Source: Phil1 sp040767925 (lineage in GTDB: Bacteria > Bacillota > Clostridia > Christensenellales > CAG-138). Taken from it: a DNA stretch of 64,000 bases. Made by a program: the position numbers and the translations under genes. Shown piece by piece: positions 25,002 to 33,448 of the stretch. The stretch's first letter is position 1. Each line of letters opens with the position of its first letter. Under the pieces are notes generated by a model. The model saw nothing but the letters and a program-made list of their open reading frames with translations. It was not told the DNA's origin and ran no database searches. The stretch lies in assembly GCA_040767925.1 (NCBI GenBank), contig JAXGNN010000001.1:310001-374000 (forward strand), in the 5' to 3' direction.

Positions 25002-26694
25002 GGGGAACGTGCTCCCCGAGTATCCCCGCCCGCAGATGCGGCGGGAGCGCTTTTTGAACCTCAACGGCGTTTGGCGCTACGCCATCGCGAAGGGCGGCGC
25101 CGCGCCGGACGGGATGGAGGGCGACATCCTCGTGCCCTTCTCGCCCGAATGCGCGCTTTCGGGCGTCAACCGGGCGCTCCGCCCCGACGAGGCGCTCTGG
25201 TACGAGCGGGAGTTCGCGCTCCCCGAAAACTGGCGCGGCTGCCGCGCCCTATTGCACTTCGGCGCGGTCGACCAGACGGCGGAGGTTTTTCTCAACGGGC
25301 ACAGGCTCGGCGCGCACGCGGGCGGGTATACCTCGTTCTCGTTCGACATGACGCCGCATCTTCGGGAAAACAACCTGCTTAGCGTGAAGGTACGGGACAT
25401 GACGGACACGTCCCACCATGCGCGCGGCAAGCAGAAGACAAAGCGCGGCGGCATCTGGTACACACCGCAGAGCGGCATCTGGCAGAGCGTGTGGGCGGAG
25501 CCCGTGCCGGAAACCCATATCGAGCGCCTGGAAATACTGCCGCTCTACGACGAGGGCGCTGTGAAAATCACGGTGTTCGCGGCGGGCGGCGCGTCGGAGC
25601 CCTGCTCCATACGCTGCGGGGCAATCGAGGCGCGGGGCGTATCGGGCGCGCCCATACGCATAGAGCTTGGAACGTTCGAGCCGTGGAGCCCGGAAAACCC
25701 GAGGTTGTACGATTTTACGGCGCATCTCGGCGAAGATCTCGTCGAGAGCTACTTTGCGATGCGCAAGTTCTCCGTCGAGCCGGACGAAAAGGGCGTCATG
25801 CGTCTTTTTCTCAACAACGCCCCTTACTTCCACAACGGCGTGCTCGACCAGGGCTATTGGCCGGACGGTCTCTACACCGCGCCGTCGGACGAGGCGATGG
25901 CATACGACATCCTCACGATGAAGCGGATGGGCTTCAACGCACTGCGAAAGCACATCAAAATAGAGCCGATGCGCTGGTACTACCACTGCGACAGACTCGG
26001 CATGCTCGTCTGGCAGGACATGCCGTGCGGCGGCGGCGCATATCGCCCGCTCGTCGTGACGCTTCCCGCGTTCGTCGATTTGCGCATGTCCGACGGGCCG
26101 AAGAACTACACTCGCTTCGCCCGCGAGGACGCGGAGGGCCGCGCACAGTATGGCGCGGAGCTCGGCGAGATGGTGGGGCAGCTCTACAACTGCCCCTGCC
26201 TCGCCGTCTGGGTGCCCTTCAACGAGGGCTGGGGCCAGTTCGACGCGGCAAAGGCGCACGAAACCGTGCTCAATATGGACGCTTCCCGCACCGTCGACCA
26301 CGCGAGCGGCTGGCACGACCAGAATATCGGCGCGGTGAAAAGCCTGCACGTCTACTTCCGGCCGTACCGCTTCCGACGGGACCGAAAAAACCGCGCGGTG
26401 CTGCTCTCCGAATTCGGGGGCTACAACTACCGGATCGAGGGCCACTGCTTCAACGAGCGCGACTTCGGCTACAAGCGCGCCAAAAGCGCGGAAGAGCTGC
26501 TGCGCGCATTCCGGGCGCTCTATGAAAACGAAATCGCCCCCGCGAAGCGCGAGGGCCTCGCCGCGGCGATCTATACGCAGCTTTCGGACGTGGAGGACGA
26601 ACTCAACGGCCTTCTTACCTACGACCGGGAGGTCGTCAAGCTCCCCCCGGAGAAGGTGCGGGAAATCATGGAGAAACTTACGGGCGAGGGATAA
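24970..26694 (+). CDS. Glycoside hydrolase family 2 (beta-glycosidase)
   Basis: 574-residue cytoplasmic beta-glycosidase with no signal peptide. Three domains follow the family order: sugar-binding jelly roll (1-170; FGAVDQTAEVFLNGHRLG), Ig-like middle (175-270) and TIM barrel. The acid/base glutamate is in FNEGWGQFD (about residue 420), and the nucleophile is probably in LLSEFGGYNY (about 480). Many GH2 enzymes are longer; this compact size suits beta-glucuronidase or beta-galactosidase-like members acting on small imported glycosides. The start lies within the end of the MFS gene. Confidence 0.88.
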   Translation: MKTRWNTGIDKGNVLPEYPRPQMRRERFLNLNGVWRYAIAKGGAAPDGMEGDILVPFSPECALSGVNRALRPDEALWYEREFALPENWRGCRALLHFGAVDQTAEVFLNGHRLGAHAGGYTSFSFDMTPHLRENNLLSVKVRDMTDTSHHARGKQKTKRGGIWYTPQSGIWQSVWAEPVPETHIERLEILPLYDEGAVKITVFAAGGASEPCSIRCGAIEARGVSGAPIRIELGTFEPWSPENPRLYDFTAHLGEDLVESYFAMRKFSVEPDEKGVMRLFLNNAPYFHNGVLDQGYWPDGLYTAPSDEAMAYDILTMKRMGFNALRKHIKIEPMRWYYHCDRLGMLVWQDMPCGGGAYRPLVVTLPAFVDLRMSDGPKNYTRFAREDAEGRAQYGAELGEMVGQLYNCPCLAVWVPFNEGWGQFDAAKAHETVLNMDASRTVDHASGWHDQNIGAVKSLHVYFRPYRFRRDRKNRAVLLSEFGGYNYRIEGHCFNERDFGYKRAKSAEELLRAFRALYENEIAPAKREGLAAAIYTQLSDVEDELNGLLTYDREVVKLPPEKVREIMEKLTGEG

Positions 26695-26719
26695 CGCCCC
26701 TCGCGGGCATGCTCCGGCT

Positions 26720-27715
26720 CTACTTTTCGGTCATAACGGAATAGCCCGACCCGTCGAGCACGAAGCGGATGGTGCCGTGCTTGTCGGTGCGGTAGACGGG
26801 GCCGCCCCACCCTTTGAGGAGTTTAAGAATTTCCTTGTGCGGATGGCCGTAATCGTTGCCCGCCCCCAGCTCGATGGCGACGGCCTCGGGCGCTACGGCC
26901 GCGAAGAACGCCGCGCTCGTGGAGGTGCTCGAGCCGTGATGGCCGAGCTTGAGCACGGTCGCCTTGAAGCATGCGGCGGGCAGCCTTTCGAGCATGATCT
27001 TCTCGGCGGCGGCTTCCGCGTCCCCCGTGAGCAGCACGGAGGTTTCCCCGAATGCGATGTGGAGCACGACGCTCGCGTTGTTGAGGTCATACTCCTCCCC
27101 CGAGAAGGGTGAGAGCACGCTGACGGTCACATCCTCGTCCCACGCGATTAGGGGCGTCTCGTCGGCGTAGACGGCGACGGCGTCGACCTTTTTTTCCTCG
27201 AGCGCGGCGAGCATCCTCTCAAAGGCCAGCGTGTTGTTCGTGGCGGGCGAGGCGTAGAAGGCGCCGATTTCGTAGCGCCTGATCACCTGCTCCATGCCGC
27301 CCATATGGTCGCTGTGCGGATGCGTTTCCACAACGGCGTCGAGCCGCGTCACGTCCAGATCGTCGAGAAATTCCTCGATTGCGGTGAAATACTGCGCCTC
27401 GCCGGTGTCGACGAGCATGGTCTTGCCGTTCGGCGAGCGCAGGAAGATGCAGTCCCCCTGCCCCACGTCGATGAAATAGACCTCGAGCACGGGTTTCGCG
27501 GGCGTTTCCGTTTCGATAGGCGCGAAAGGATTTCCCGGCGCCCCGGCGGTCGCGGCGATTTCCTCGCCGAAAAGCTTCTCCACGGCGGCGCGAAAGCCCT
27601 GCGGGTCGGCGAGGTAACAGATGAAAAGCGCCGCGGCGATCACCAGGGTGACGATGAGCCTTGTGCGTTTGAGCCGTTCTTCCCTGCTTACCTTCCTGCC
27701 GTCCGAGGATGCCAT
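26720..27715 (-). CDS. MBL-fold hydrolase of the ComEC/Rec2 type, membrane-anchored
   Basis: 331 residues. An N-terminal basic stretch and one membrane helix (about 17-37) precede a linker and a metallo-beta-lactamase domain (about 68-331) with ETHPHSDHMGGME, LTGDAEAAAEK and LGHHGSSTS, as in the ComEC C-terminal domain and related stand-alone phosphodiesterase/nuclease-like proteins. The large ComEC channel domain is absent. The ATG at 27715 has GGAGGG 6 bases upstream. It is convergent to the GH2 gene and divergent from the ACP gene. Function unknown beyond probable extracellular hydrolysis. Confidence 0.83.
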   Translation of the reverse strand: MASSDGRKVSREERLKRTRLIVTLVIAAALFICYLADPQGFRAAVEKLFGEEIAATAGAPGNPFAPIETETPAKPVLEVYFIDVGQGDCIFLRSPNGKTMLVDTGEAQYFTAIEEFLDDLDVTRLDAVVETHPHSDHMGGMEQVIRRYEIGAFYASPATNNTLAFERMLAALEEKKVDAVAVYADETPLIAWDEDVTVSVLSPFSGEEYDLNNASVVLHIAFGETSVLLTGDAEAAAEKIMLERLPAACFKATVLKLGHHGSSTSTSAAFFAAVAPEAVAIELGAGNDYGHPHKEILKLLKGWGGPVYRTDKHGTIRFVLDGSGYSVMTEK

Positions 27716-27820
27716 CCGATGCCCTCCAAATTTCCCGCCGATCGTTATCAATATATTGTATAATGCTTTCTTTCATTCTACAACAAATGGAAAAGTGAAA
27801 TTTGGCATCGCCGGTTCCGC

Positions 27821-27849
27821 TTGACAACCTACACACGAAGGGATATGAT
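27821..27849 (+). promoter_or_regulatory. Sigma-A promoter of the acyl carrier protein gene
   Basis: TTGACA (27821-27826), 17-bp spacer, TATGAT (27844-27849); leader about 73 nt. Confidence 0.75.
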
Positions 27850-27929
27850 AAGGCATCATTATAAAACCCTTGCATGGATCGCGCAAATACGTCATAAAAA
27901 TGATTACGCACTTATTCGGAGGTCAATCA

Positions 27930-28154
27930 ATGTCGGATTATGAAAAGATCCTGGGGATCGTCAGCGGTGTGATCGGCGTGCCTGCCGACGCCATCGCGAA
28001 GGATCCCGCATCGTGCGAGGCGCACATCGATTCCCTCGACCTGACGGAAATCATACTCGAGGTTGAGGAGCAGTTCGACCTCATCGTGGAGGACGAGGAG
28101 GAGATCAGGACCATCGGCGACATCCTGCGGCGCGTGGAAGCGCAGATCGCCTGA
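27930..28154 (+). CDS. Acyl carrier protein (stand-alone)
   Basis: 74-residue acidic four-helix protein. Ser35 in HIDSLDLTE is the phosphopantetheine attachment site (DSL motif). Length and acidity fit the AcpP family. ATG at 27930 follows GGAGG by 7 bases. It has its own promoter and terminator and is not next to any fatty-acid or polyketide gene, so it may be a secondary carrier. Several family changes (Cys29 before the Ser, DLIVEDEEE) suggest it is not necessarily the primary fatty-acid ACP. Confidence 0.88.
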   Translation: MSDYEKILGIVSGVIGVPADAIAKDPASCEAHIDSLDLTEIILEVEEQFDLIVEDEEEIRTIGDILRRVEAQIA

Positions 28155-28173
28155 AGCATTCTAAAGCATTGCG

Positions 28174-28198
28174 AAAAAGCGGCTCGCGCCGCTTTTTT
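28174..28198 (+). terminator. Rho-independent terminator of the ACP gene
   Basis: Stem AAAAAGCGGC / GCCGCTTTTT with a TCGC loop, ending in a U-run, 20 bp after the stop. Confidence 0.85.
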
Positions 28199-28222
28199 AT
28201 TTTGCGCTTTGCCCGGAATCAG

Positions 28223-28254
28223 GCGAAAGCCGCCCCGTTCGGGGCGGCTTTCGC
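28223..28254 (-). terminator. Hairpin at the 3' end of hpf
   Basis: Perfect 14-bp stem with a 4-base loop, 21 bp past the hpf stop codon. The U-run is poor on the hpf strand, so termination is likely but not certain. Confidence 0.5.
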
Positions 28255-28274
28255 GTTTAATAAAAGACGGATTC

Positions 28275-28817
28275 TCAATTCTCCGGTTCGATCAGGCCGT
28301 AGTTGCCGTCCTTGCGGCGGTAGAGCACGTTGATGAGCCCGGTGTCCCCGTTGGTGAACATGTAGAACGAGTGGCCCAGGAGTTCGAGCTGCAGCATGGC
28401 CTCGTCCACCGTCATGGGCTTTATGTCGAAATGCTTGACCTTGACGACGCGCGGGGGCTCCTCCTCGAGCTCCTCGGCGCTGAGGTTTTCGCTGTAAACC
28501 GGTTCGGCCGCCTTGAACGCGCCCGCGCGCAGGTTCTTTTCAAGCTTGGTACGATGGCGAACTATCTGTTTTTCGAGCTTGGCGAGCACATTGTCGACGG
28601 AAGCGTACATATCGCCCGAAGTTTCTTCCCCGCGGATGATGCCGCCCGCGCAGGGGATGGTGACTTCGACGATGTGGCGGTTGCGCTCAACCGCCAGCGT
28701 GACATGTGCTTGCGTATCCTCGGTAAAATACCTTTCGAGTTTGCTCACCTTCTTGGTGATGAGATCGTGCAGGTAATCCGAAACTTCGATGTTTTTGCCG
28801 ATAATCGAGATTTTCAT
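28275..28817 (-). CDS. hpf: Ribosome hibernation promoting factor, long form
   Basis: 180-residue ribosome-binding protein that pairs 70S particles into inactive 100S dimers in slow growth. The N-terminal domain (1-100) has ISIIGKNIEVSDYLHDLITK and the beta-strand ETSGDMYASVDNVLAKLEKQ; the C-terminal dimerisation domain (about 120-180) reads VKHFDIKPMTVDEAML, then LLGHSFYMFTN. Both are diagnostic of the long HPF of Firmicutes. It lies 77 bp downstream of feoB on the same strand, with its own AT-rich upstream stretch. Confidence 0.95.
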   Translation of the reverse strand: MKISIIGKNIEVSDYLHDLITKKVSKLERYFTEDTQAHVTLAVERNRHIVEVTIPCAGGIIRGEETSGDMYASVDNVLAKLEKQIVRHRTKLEKNLRAGAFKAAEPVYSENLSAEELEEEPPRVVKVKHFDIKPMTVDEAMLQLELLGHSFYMFTNGDTGLINVLYRRKDGNYGLIEPEN

Positions 28818-28894
28818 CCTCTTACCCCTTTCGGGCGCCCGCGCTCATCGGCGGCGCCTTATATTGCTTTCTTCGAGTATATCATAATCTCCTG

Positions 28895-31600
28895 CTACTT
28901 ATTAACATCTTTTTGTGAACAGGCTGTGGCTTGTTTGCAACCGGAGCACTCCCCCTCGCAGCAGCCCCTCCGTCTGAAATGGCGTATCAGGCCGAAAATG
29001 CTATAGGCGAGCAGCGCGGCAGCGAGCAGATAAAAGACGAAACCCATGTTCGCCTCCCCGGTGAACACCCTGATGATATTATAGACGGCAAAGGACACCA
29101 GCCATGCGCTCGTCATTTGATAGATTACGGCGAATGCGGTCCATTTTACGCTCTCGAGCTCCCTGCGCATCATGGCGACGGCCGCCATGCAGGGCGTGTA
29201 GATGAGCACGAACACGAGGAAGCTGTACGCCGCCGCGGGCGTGAAGATGGCCGAGAGCGCGCCGCGCACGACCTCACTGCCCGCGCTCGCCTGGAAGCCC
29301 GCGAACATCGAGAGGGAGCTGACCACGGCCTCCTTGGCGACGAAGCCCGTCAAAAGCGCCACGCTCGCCTGCCACGAGCCGAAGCCCAGCGGCCGGAACA
29401 CGGGCGCGATGAAGGTGCCGAGCCTGCCGATGATGCTCTCCCCCGGGTCGGAGACGAACGCGAAGGAGAAATTGAAGCTCTGCAGGAACCAGAGCAGCAC
29501 GGACATCGCGAAGATGATGGTGCCCGCCTTTTCGAGGAAGTGGCTCACGCGCTCCCACACGTGGGTGAGCGTGTTCCTCGCGGTGGGCCAGCGGTAGGGC
29601 GGAAGCTCGATGACGAAGGGCGCCTCGCCTTTTTCAAAGAGCCTGCCCCGGAACAGGAGGCCGGAGAGGATGCCGAGGAGAATGCCGAAGGCGTACAGGC
29701 TCAGGATGACGAGGCCCCTGTTTTTATCGAAGAAGGCGCTCGCGATGAGGCCGTATACGGGCAGCTTCGCCGAGCAGCTCATGAAGGGCAGAAGGAGGAT
29801 GGTCATCCTCCGGTCGCGCTGGTTGTCCATGGTGCGCGCGCCCATCGCGGCGGGCACCGTGCAACCGAAGCCCATCAGAAGCGGAATGAAGCTCTTTCCC
29901 GAAAGGCCGAGCCGCCGCATGGGCTTATCCATGATGAAAGCGATGCGGCTCATATAGCCGCTGTCCTCGAGGAACGAGAGGCAGAGGAACAAAAGCGCGA
30001 TCTGCGGCAGGAAGGTCAAAACGCCCCCCACGCCCTGGATGATGCCGTCGCACACGAGGCTGACGAACCAGCCCTGCGCGCCCGCCGCCTCCAGCGCCGC
30101 GCGCACGAAGGGCGCGAAGCCCTCGCCGATCACGCTTCCGACCGCGTCGGAGAGCATGGCGCCCACGCTTGAGAAGGTCAATGTGAAAATGGCGCCCATG
30201 ATGAGGAGGAACAACGGCAGCGCGAGCCATTTGTTGGTGAGAAGCCGGTCGATCTTCGCGTTGTTTTCGGCGATCACATCCCGCGCGCCCTTCTTCATCG
30301 CCGCGGCCGCGACCTTTTCGATATAGGCATAGCGGCTGTCCGCAACCATCGTCTCATTATCGCCGAACGGGTTCGCCTTTGCGAAAGCGCGCACGATCTC
30401 GTCCACCCTTCGCGCGACGTCGTCGGGCAGCGCGAGGGCGGCGCGCACGCGCTCATCCCCCTCGAGGAGCTTGATCTGCGTCCAATGCGCGGGAAGGCCC
30501 GCCCCTTCGGCGTATTCGTCTACGAGTTGGCCGATCAGGTGGTGCTGCATGTGGGTGAAGTCGTCGTACACGTCGTCCGGCTCGATGTTGAAGCCCTCGT
30601 GGAACTGCGCGTGCACGGCCTGGATGAGCCGCTGGAGCCCTTCCACAAGCTCGCCGACGCCCTCGCCCGTGCGCGCGCTGATGGGCACCACAGGGATGCC
30701 GAGCTCCAGAGAAAGGCGCTCGCAGTCGATGGAATCCCCGCGCTTCCCCACCTCGTCCATCATGTTGAGGGCGATGATCATGGGGCGCTCGAGCTCGAGC
30801 AATTGTATGGTCAAATAGAGATTGCGCTCGAGGTTTGTCCCGTCGACGATGTTGATGATCGCCTCGGGCTTTTCGCTGATGATAAAGTCCCTCGCGATGA
30901 TCTCCTCCATCGAATAGGGGGAAAGCGAGTAAATGCCGGGGAGGTCGACCACCGTCATCTCGTGGCCGAGCGTGCAAAGGCCGTCCCGCCCGTTTTTGAC
31001 GGAGGTCTTAATCCGCCCCTCCTTCTTTTCCACCGTGACGCCGGGCCAGTTGCCGACGTATTCCCGCGCGCCCGTCATGGCGTTGAAGAGCGTGGTTTTG
31101 CCGCAGTTCGGGTTCCCCGCGAGCGCGATGCGCACGGGGCCTCCGTCGTCCCCGAACACCTCGCGCGGGCAGTAATCGCTGTTTTTATCTTCGCAGCAGC
31201 CGCCCTTCTCAAGGATGAAGGCGGTCAGTTCCGCGGCGCGGCGGTGCTCCGCGGCGTCGCTCCGCTGCGGCTGCGTCTGAGAGAGGCGCTCCGCGGCGCG
31301 CTTTTCAAACTCCTCCCGCGCCAGCAGCGTGCGCTCATGCCAATGCGCGTGCTCCTCCCCGCTCATGAGGACGATGTTCTCCGCGTCCGCGCGGCGCAGG
31401 GACATCGAATACCCGCGCAGCTCTATTTCAAGCGGATCGCCCATCGGCGCCGCCTTTACGAGTTTTACCTCTGTGCCCGGCGTAATGCCCATATCGGTGA
31501 TGTGCCGGCGCATGCGCTTGTCCGCGGCGCGGACGGCCCTGACGTGGCCGCTCCCTCCGATTTTAAGCTCTCCCAATGTGCGGGCCGGCTCGTCTGCCAT
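28895..31600 (-). CDS. feoB: FeoA-FeoB fusion ferrous iron transporter with Cys-rich tail
   Basis: 901-residue iron(II) importer. Residues 1-80 are a FeoA SH3-like domain (ITDMGITPGTEVKLVKAAPM, then GDPLEIELRG). A His/Cys-containing linker leads to the FeoB GTPase (G1 GNPNCGKTTLF near 165, G3 VDLPGIYSLSP) and then the membrane domain with the Gate repeats. The last 25 residues are RRRGCC, ECSGC, ATAC, resembling the separate FeoB-associated cysteine-rich protein. ATG at 31600 after AAGGAGG. A likely iron-repressor site overlaps the promoter at 31617-31665. Confidence 0.95.
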   Translation of the reverse strand: MADEPARTLGELKIGGSGHVRAVRAADKRMRRHITDMGITPGTEVKLVKAAPMGDPLEIELRGYSMSLRRADAENIVLMSGEEHAHWHERTLLAREEFEKRAAERLSQTQPQRSDAAEHRRAAELTAFILEKGGCCEDKNSDYCPREVFGDDGGPVRIALAGNPNCGKTTLFNAMTGAREYVGNWPGVTVEKKEGRIKTSVKNGRDGLCTLGHEMTVVDLPGIYSLSPYSMEEIIARDFIISEKPEAIINIVDGTNLERNLYLTIQLLELERPMIIALNMMDEVGKRGDSIDCERLSLELGIPVVPISARTGEGVGELVEGLQRLIQAVHAQFHEGFNIEPDDVYDDFTHMQHHLIGQLVDEYAEGAGLPAHWTQIKLLEGDERVRAALALPDDVARRVDEIVRAFAKANPFGDNETMVADSRYAYIEKVAAAAMKKGARDVIAENNAKIDRLLTNKWLALPLFLLIMGAIFTLTFSSVGAMLSDAVGSVIGEGFAPFVRAALEAAGAQGWFVSLVCDGIIQGVGGVLTFLPQIALLFLCLSFLEDSGYMSRIAFIMDKPMRRLGLSGKSFIPLLMGFGCTVPAAMGARTMDNQRDRRMTILLLPFMSCSAKLPVYGLIASAFFDKNRGLVILSLYAFGILLGILSGLLFRGRLFEKGEAPFVIELPPYRWPTARNTLTHVWERVSHFLEKAGTIIFAMSVLLWFLQSFNFSFAFVSDPGESIIGRLGTFIAPVFRPLGFGSWQASVALLTGFVAKEAVVSSLSMFAGFQASAGSEVVRGALSAIFTPAAAYSFLVFVLIYTPCMAAVAMMRRELESVKWTAFAVIYQMTSAWLVSFAVYNIIRVFTGEANMGFVFYLLAAALLAYSIFGLIRHFRRRGCCEGECSGCKQATACSQKDVNK

Positions 31601-31616
31601 CTGAAGGCCTCCTTGG

Positions 31617-31637
31617 TTAGTCTAAGCTAACAACTAA
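31617..31637. promoter_or_regulatory. DtxR/IdeR-like operator upstream of feoAB
   Basis: The minus strand reads TTAGTTGTTAGCTTAGACTAA, 21 bp, with TTAG...CTAA arms and an inner TTAGCTTAG, close to the DtxR consensus but with two extra bases in the left arm. It sits directly on the predicted transcription start, as expected for iron repression. Confidence 0.5.
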
Positions 31638-31665
31638 TGTTACATCATCGCCCGGGCGCGGTCAA
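31637..31665 (-). promoter_or_regulatory. Promoter of feoAB
   Basis: Minus strand TTGACC (31660-31665), 17-bp spacer, TAACAT (31637-31642), just upstream of the iron-repressor-like site. Confidence 0.6.
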
Positions 31666-31727
31666 TAGCATTTCGCGATAATATATGTTATCATCTATGC
31701 AGGAATCACAGTGATTGGGAGGCGCTT

Positions 31728-32570
31728 ATGGAGCTTTATACCGTGGATGCTTTCACAGATGCTCCCGAGGGCGGGAACCCTGCCGGCGTCGCCATCTTCA
31801 GCGGCACGCTGCCCGACGAGGCGCGCATGCGCGAAATCGCCGCCGAGGTCGGCTTTTCCGAGACGGCGTTCGTGCTCCCTCTCGAGGGCGGGTCGTTTCA
31901 AATCCGCTACTTCACGCCCGTCGAGGAAGTGCCGCTGTGCGGCCACGCGACGGTGGGCACGTTCTCGCTGCTGCTCGAGCGCAAAATAGTGAAGGAGGGG
32001 CAAAGCTATGTCGTCCACGCGGGCGCCGGGGACATCAACGTCGATATCGACGGCGGCCTCGTGTGGCTGGATATGGCGAAACCCAAGGAGCTTTTCGAGT
32101 TGGACGAGGCGGATAAAATCACGCTGCTCGCCATGTTCGCGCTGCCCGAAAATGCCTGCGGGAGCCTTCGCCCCGCCGCGGTGGACGCGGGCCTGCCCGA
32201 CATCATACTGCCGCTTGAAAACCGGGAGCTGCTCGCGGCGATGAACCCCGATTTCGACGCGATCTCGCTCCTCTCCCGGCGCTTCGGGGTGACGGGCGTG
32301 CACGCCTGCGCCTTCGGCGAGGGGGCCGCGGGCTACTGCCGCAACTTCGCGCCGCTCTACGGGATCGACGAGGAGGCGGCGACGGGCACCTCGAACGGCG
32401 CGCTGACCTACTACCTCTACAACAGGGGCCTCGTGAAGCCGGATGACACCAACCTGTTCATACAGGGCGAATCCATGGGAAAGCCCTCCAAGATCTACTC
32501 GAAGCTCACCCTCGAGGCGGGCCGCGCGCCGCGCATCCGCGTGGGCGGGCGCGGATCTGTCAGAATTTAA
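31728..32570 (+). CDS. PhzF-family isomerase/epimerase
   Basis: 280-residue protein of the diaminopimelate-epimerase fold. It begins MELYTVDAFTDAPEGGNPAG, the family signature with the catalytic Glu region SETAFVLP, and has LCGHATVGT and EAATGTSNGALTYYL in the second half. PhzF relatives outside phenazine clusters are mostly of unknown substrate, and no phenazine genes are here. Divergent from feoAB, 127 bp away. ATG at 31728 with GGGAGG 6 bases upstream. Confidence 0.9.
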   Translation: MELYTVDAFTDAPEGGNPAGVAIFSGTLPDEARMREIAAEVGFSETAFVLPLEGGSFQIRYFTPVEEVPLCGHATVGTFSLLLERKIVKEGQSYVVHAGAGDINVDIDGGLVWLDMAKPKELFELDEADKITLLAMFALPENACGSLRPAAVDAGLPDIILPLENRELLAAMNPDFDAISLLSRRFGVTGVHACAFGEGAAGYCRNFAPLYGIDEEAATGTSNGALTYYLYNRGLVKPDDTNLFIQGESMGKPSKIYSKLTLEAGRAPRIRVGGRGSVRI

Positions 32571-32650
32571 CAGTTCTGCGCAACCCGCAGCTTCTCCCGC
32601 GCGTTGTATAAAAAAGGCCGTTTTTTCGATCAGGCGCGCAGGAGGGTGTT

Positions 32651-33340
32651 ATGAAAAAGGCTCTGTTCTTATTGCTTGTTCTCGCGCTGCTCTGTTCGCC
32701 CCTTGCGGCGCGCGCCGACGAGGGCGGCATGGCCTCCTCGCAGGAGCTCGCCGAGGCGTGGAGCGCCGGAGGTTATCCGGACGACGTGGGCGGCGTCTTT
32801 TACGACAGCGCCACGGGAAAATGCGGCGTGCTGCTCCTCTCCCCGACGGACGCGCGCGAGGAGGAAATCCGCGCGCTCGTCAGCGAGCCGGGTTCCCTGT
32901 TCTTCGTGGGCTGCGCGTATTCCTACAACGAGCTTCTCTCGATCCAGCGCGAAATCGATTCCGCGTACGGCGCCGGCGGAGAACTCGTCGCCACCGGCGT
33001 CGGCTGGAAGAGCGACGGGAACGGCGTTTCCGGCTTCGGCGAGAGCGGATACGAGATGCGCGTGACGGTGTTCGCGCTCGACGCGCATTGCGACAAGTAC
33101 GCCGCGCTCTTCGCCGAGAAGTACGGCGATAAGGTTCACGTCTTCCCGAGCGGCGCCGTCGTCCCCGTGGACAACAACGCCAGCATCAGCCCTTCGCCGG
33201 AGGCGACGCGGACGCCCGACGTCGCGCCGACGCAGACCGACGATAAACCGGATATCCTCCTCTACGCGCTCATCGTGCTCCTCTCCATAGCGGCGCTCGC
33301 GGCGGGCGTGTTCCGGCTGAGAAGACGCAAGAACAATTGA
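32651..33340 (+). CDS. Secreted, membrane-anchored protein of unknown function
   Basis: 229 residues. Signal peptide 1-22 (LFLLLVLALLCSPLAARA), a compact extracellular domain of about 150 residues (MASSQELAEAWSAGGYPDDV, VFYDSATGKCGVLLL), a Ser/Thr/Pro linker and one membrane helix near the C-terminus followed by RLRRRKN. I do not recognise the domain; it looks like proteins sometimes annotated as LPXTG-less surface domains. ATG at 32651 with GGAGGG. Its TGA stop lies inside the 36-bp repeat described separately. Confidence 0.75.
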   Translation: MKKALFLLLVLALLCSPLAARADEGGMASSQELAEAWSAGGYPDDVGGVFYDSATGKCGVLLLSPTDAREEEIRALVSEPGSLFFVGCAYSYNELLSIQREIDSAYGAGGELVATGVGWKSDGNGVSGFGESGYEMRVTVFALDAHCDKYAALFAEKYGDKVHVFPSGAVVPVDNNASISPSPEATRTPDVAPTQTDDKPDILLYALIVLLSIAALAAGVFRLRRRKNN

Positions 33341-33367
33341 CAATGGACAATTGAGAATTGACAATTA
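33332..33367 (+). repeat. 36-bp intergenic repeat, copy A
   Basis: Made of near-copies of ACAATTGACAA/ACAATGGACAA. 34 of 36 positions match the reverse complement of 57498-57533. It covers the stop codon of the upstream gene and ends 5 bp before a terminator. Confidence 0.85.
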
Positions 33368-33371
33368 AAGT

Positions 33372-33402
33372 AAAAAAGGCTTCCGGTTCGGAAGCCTTTT
33401 TA
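33372..33402. terminator. Bidirectional rho-independent terminator
   Basis: 13-bp stem (AAAAAGGCTTCCG / CGGAAGCCTTTTT), 3-base loop, with A- and T-runs on both sides, between the convergent 32651 gene and ywlG. Confidence 0.85.
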
Positions 33403-33448
33403 TCGCTTGTTTCATCTGTCCTCACTCGATGTTCACTGTTCATTAGAA

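Noticed and set aside
26720..27715. Competence protein ComEC.
   Set aside because: Only the MBL domain and one helix are present; the transmembrane channel domain is missing, so it is a ComEC-type MBL protein only.
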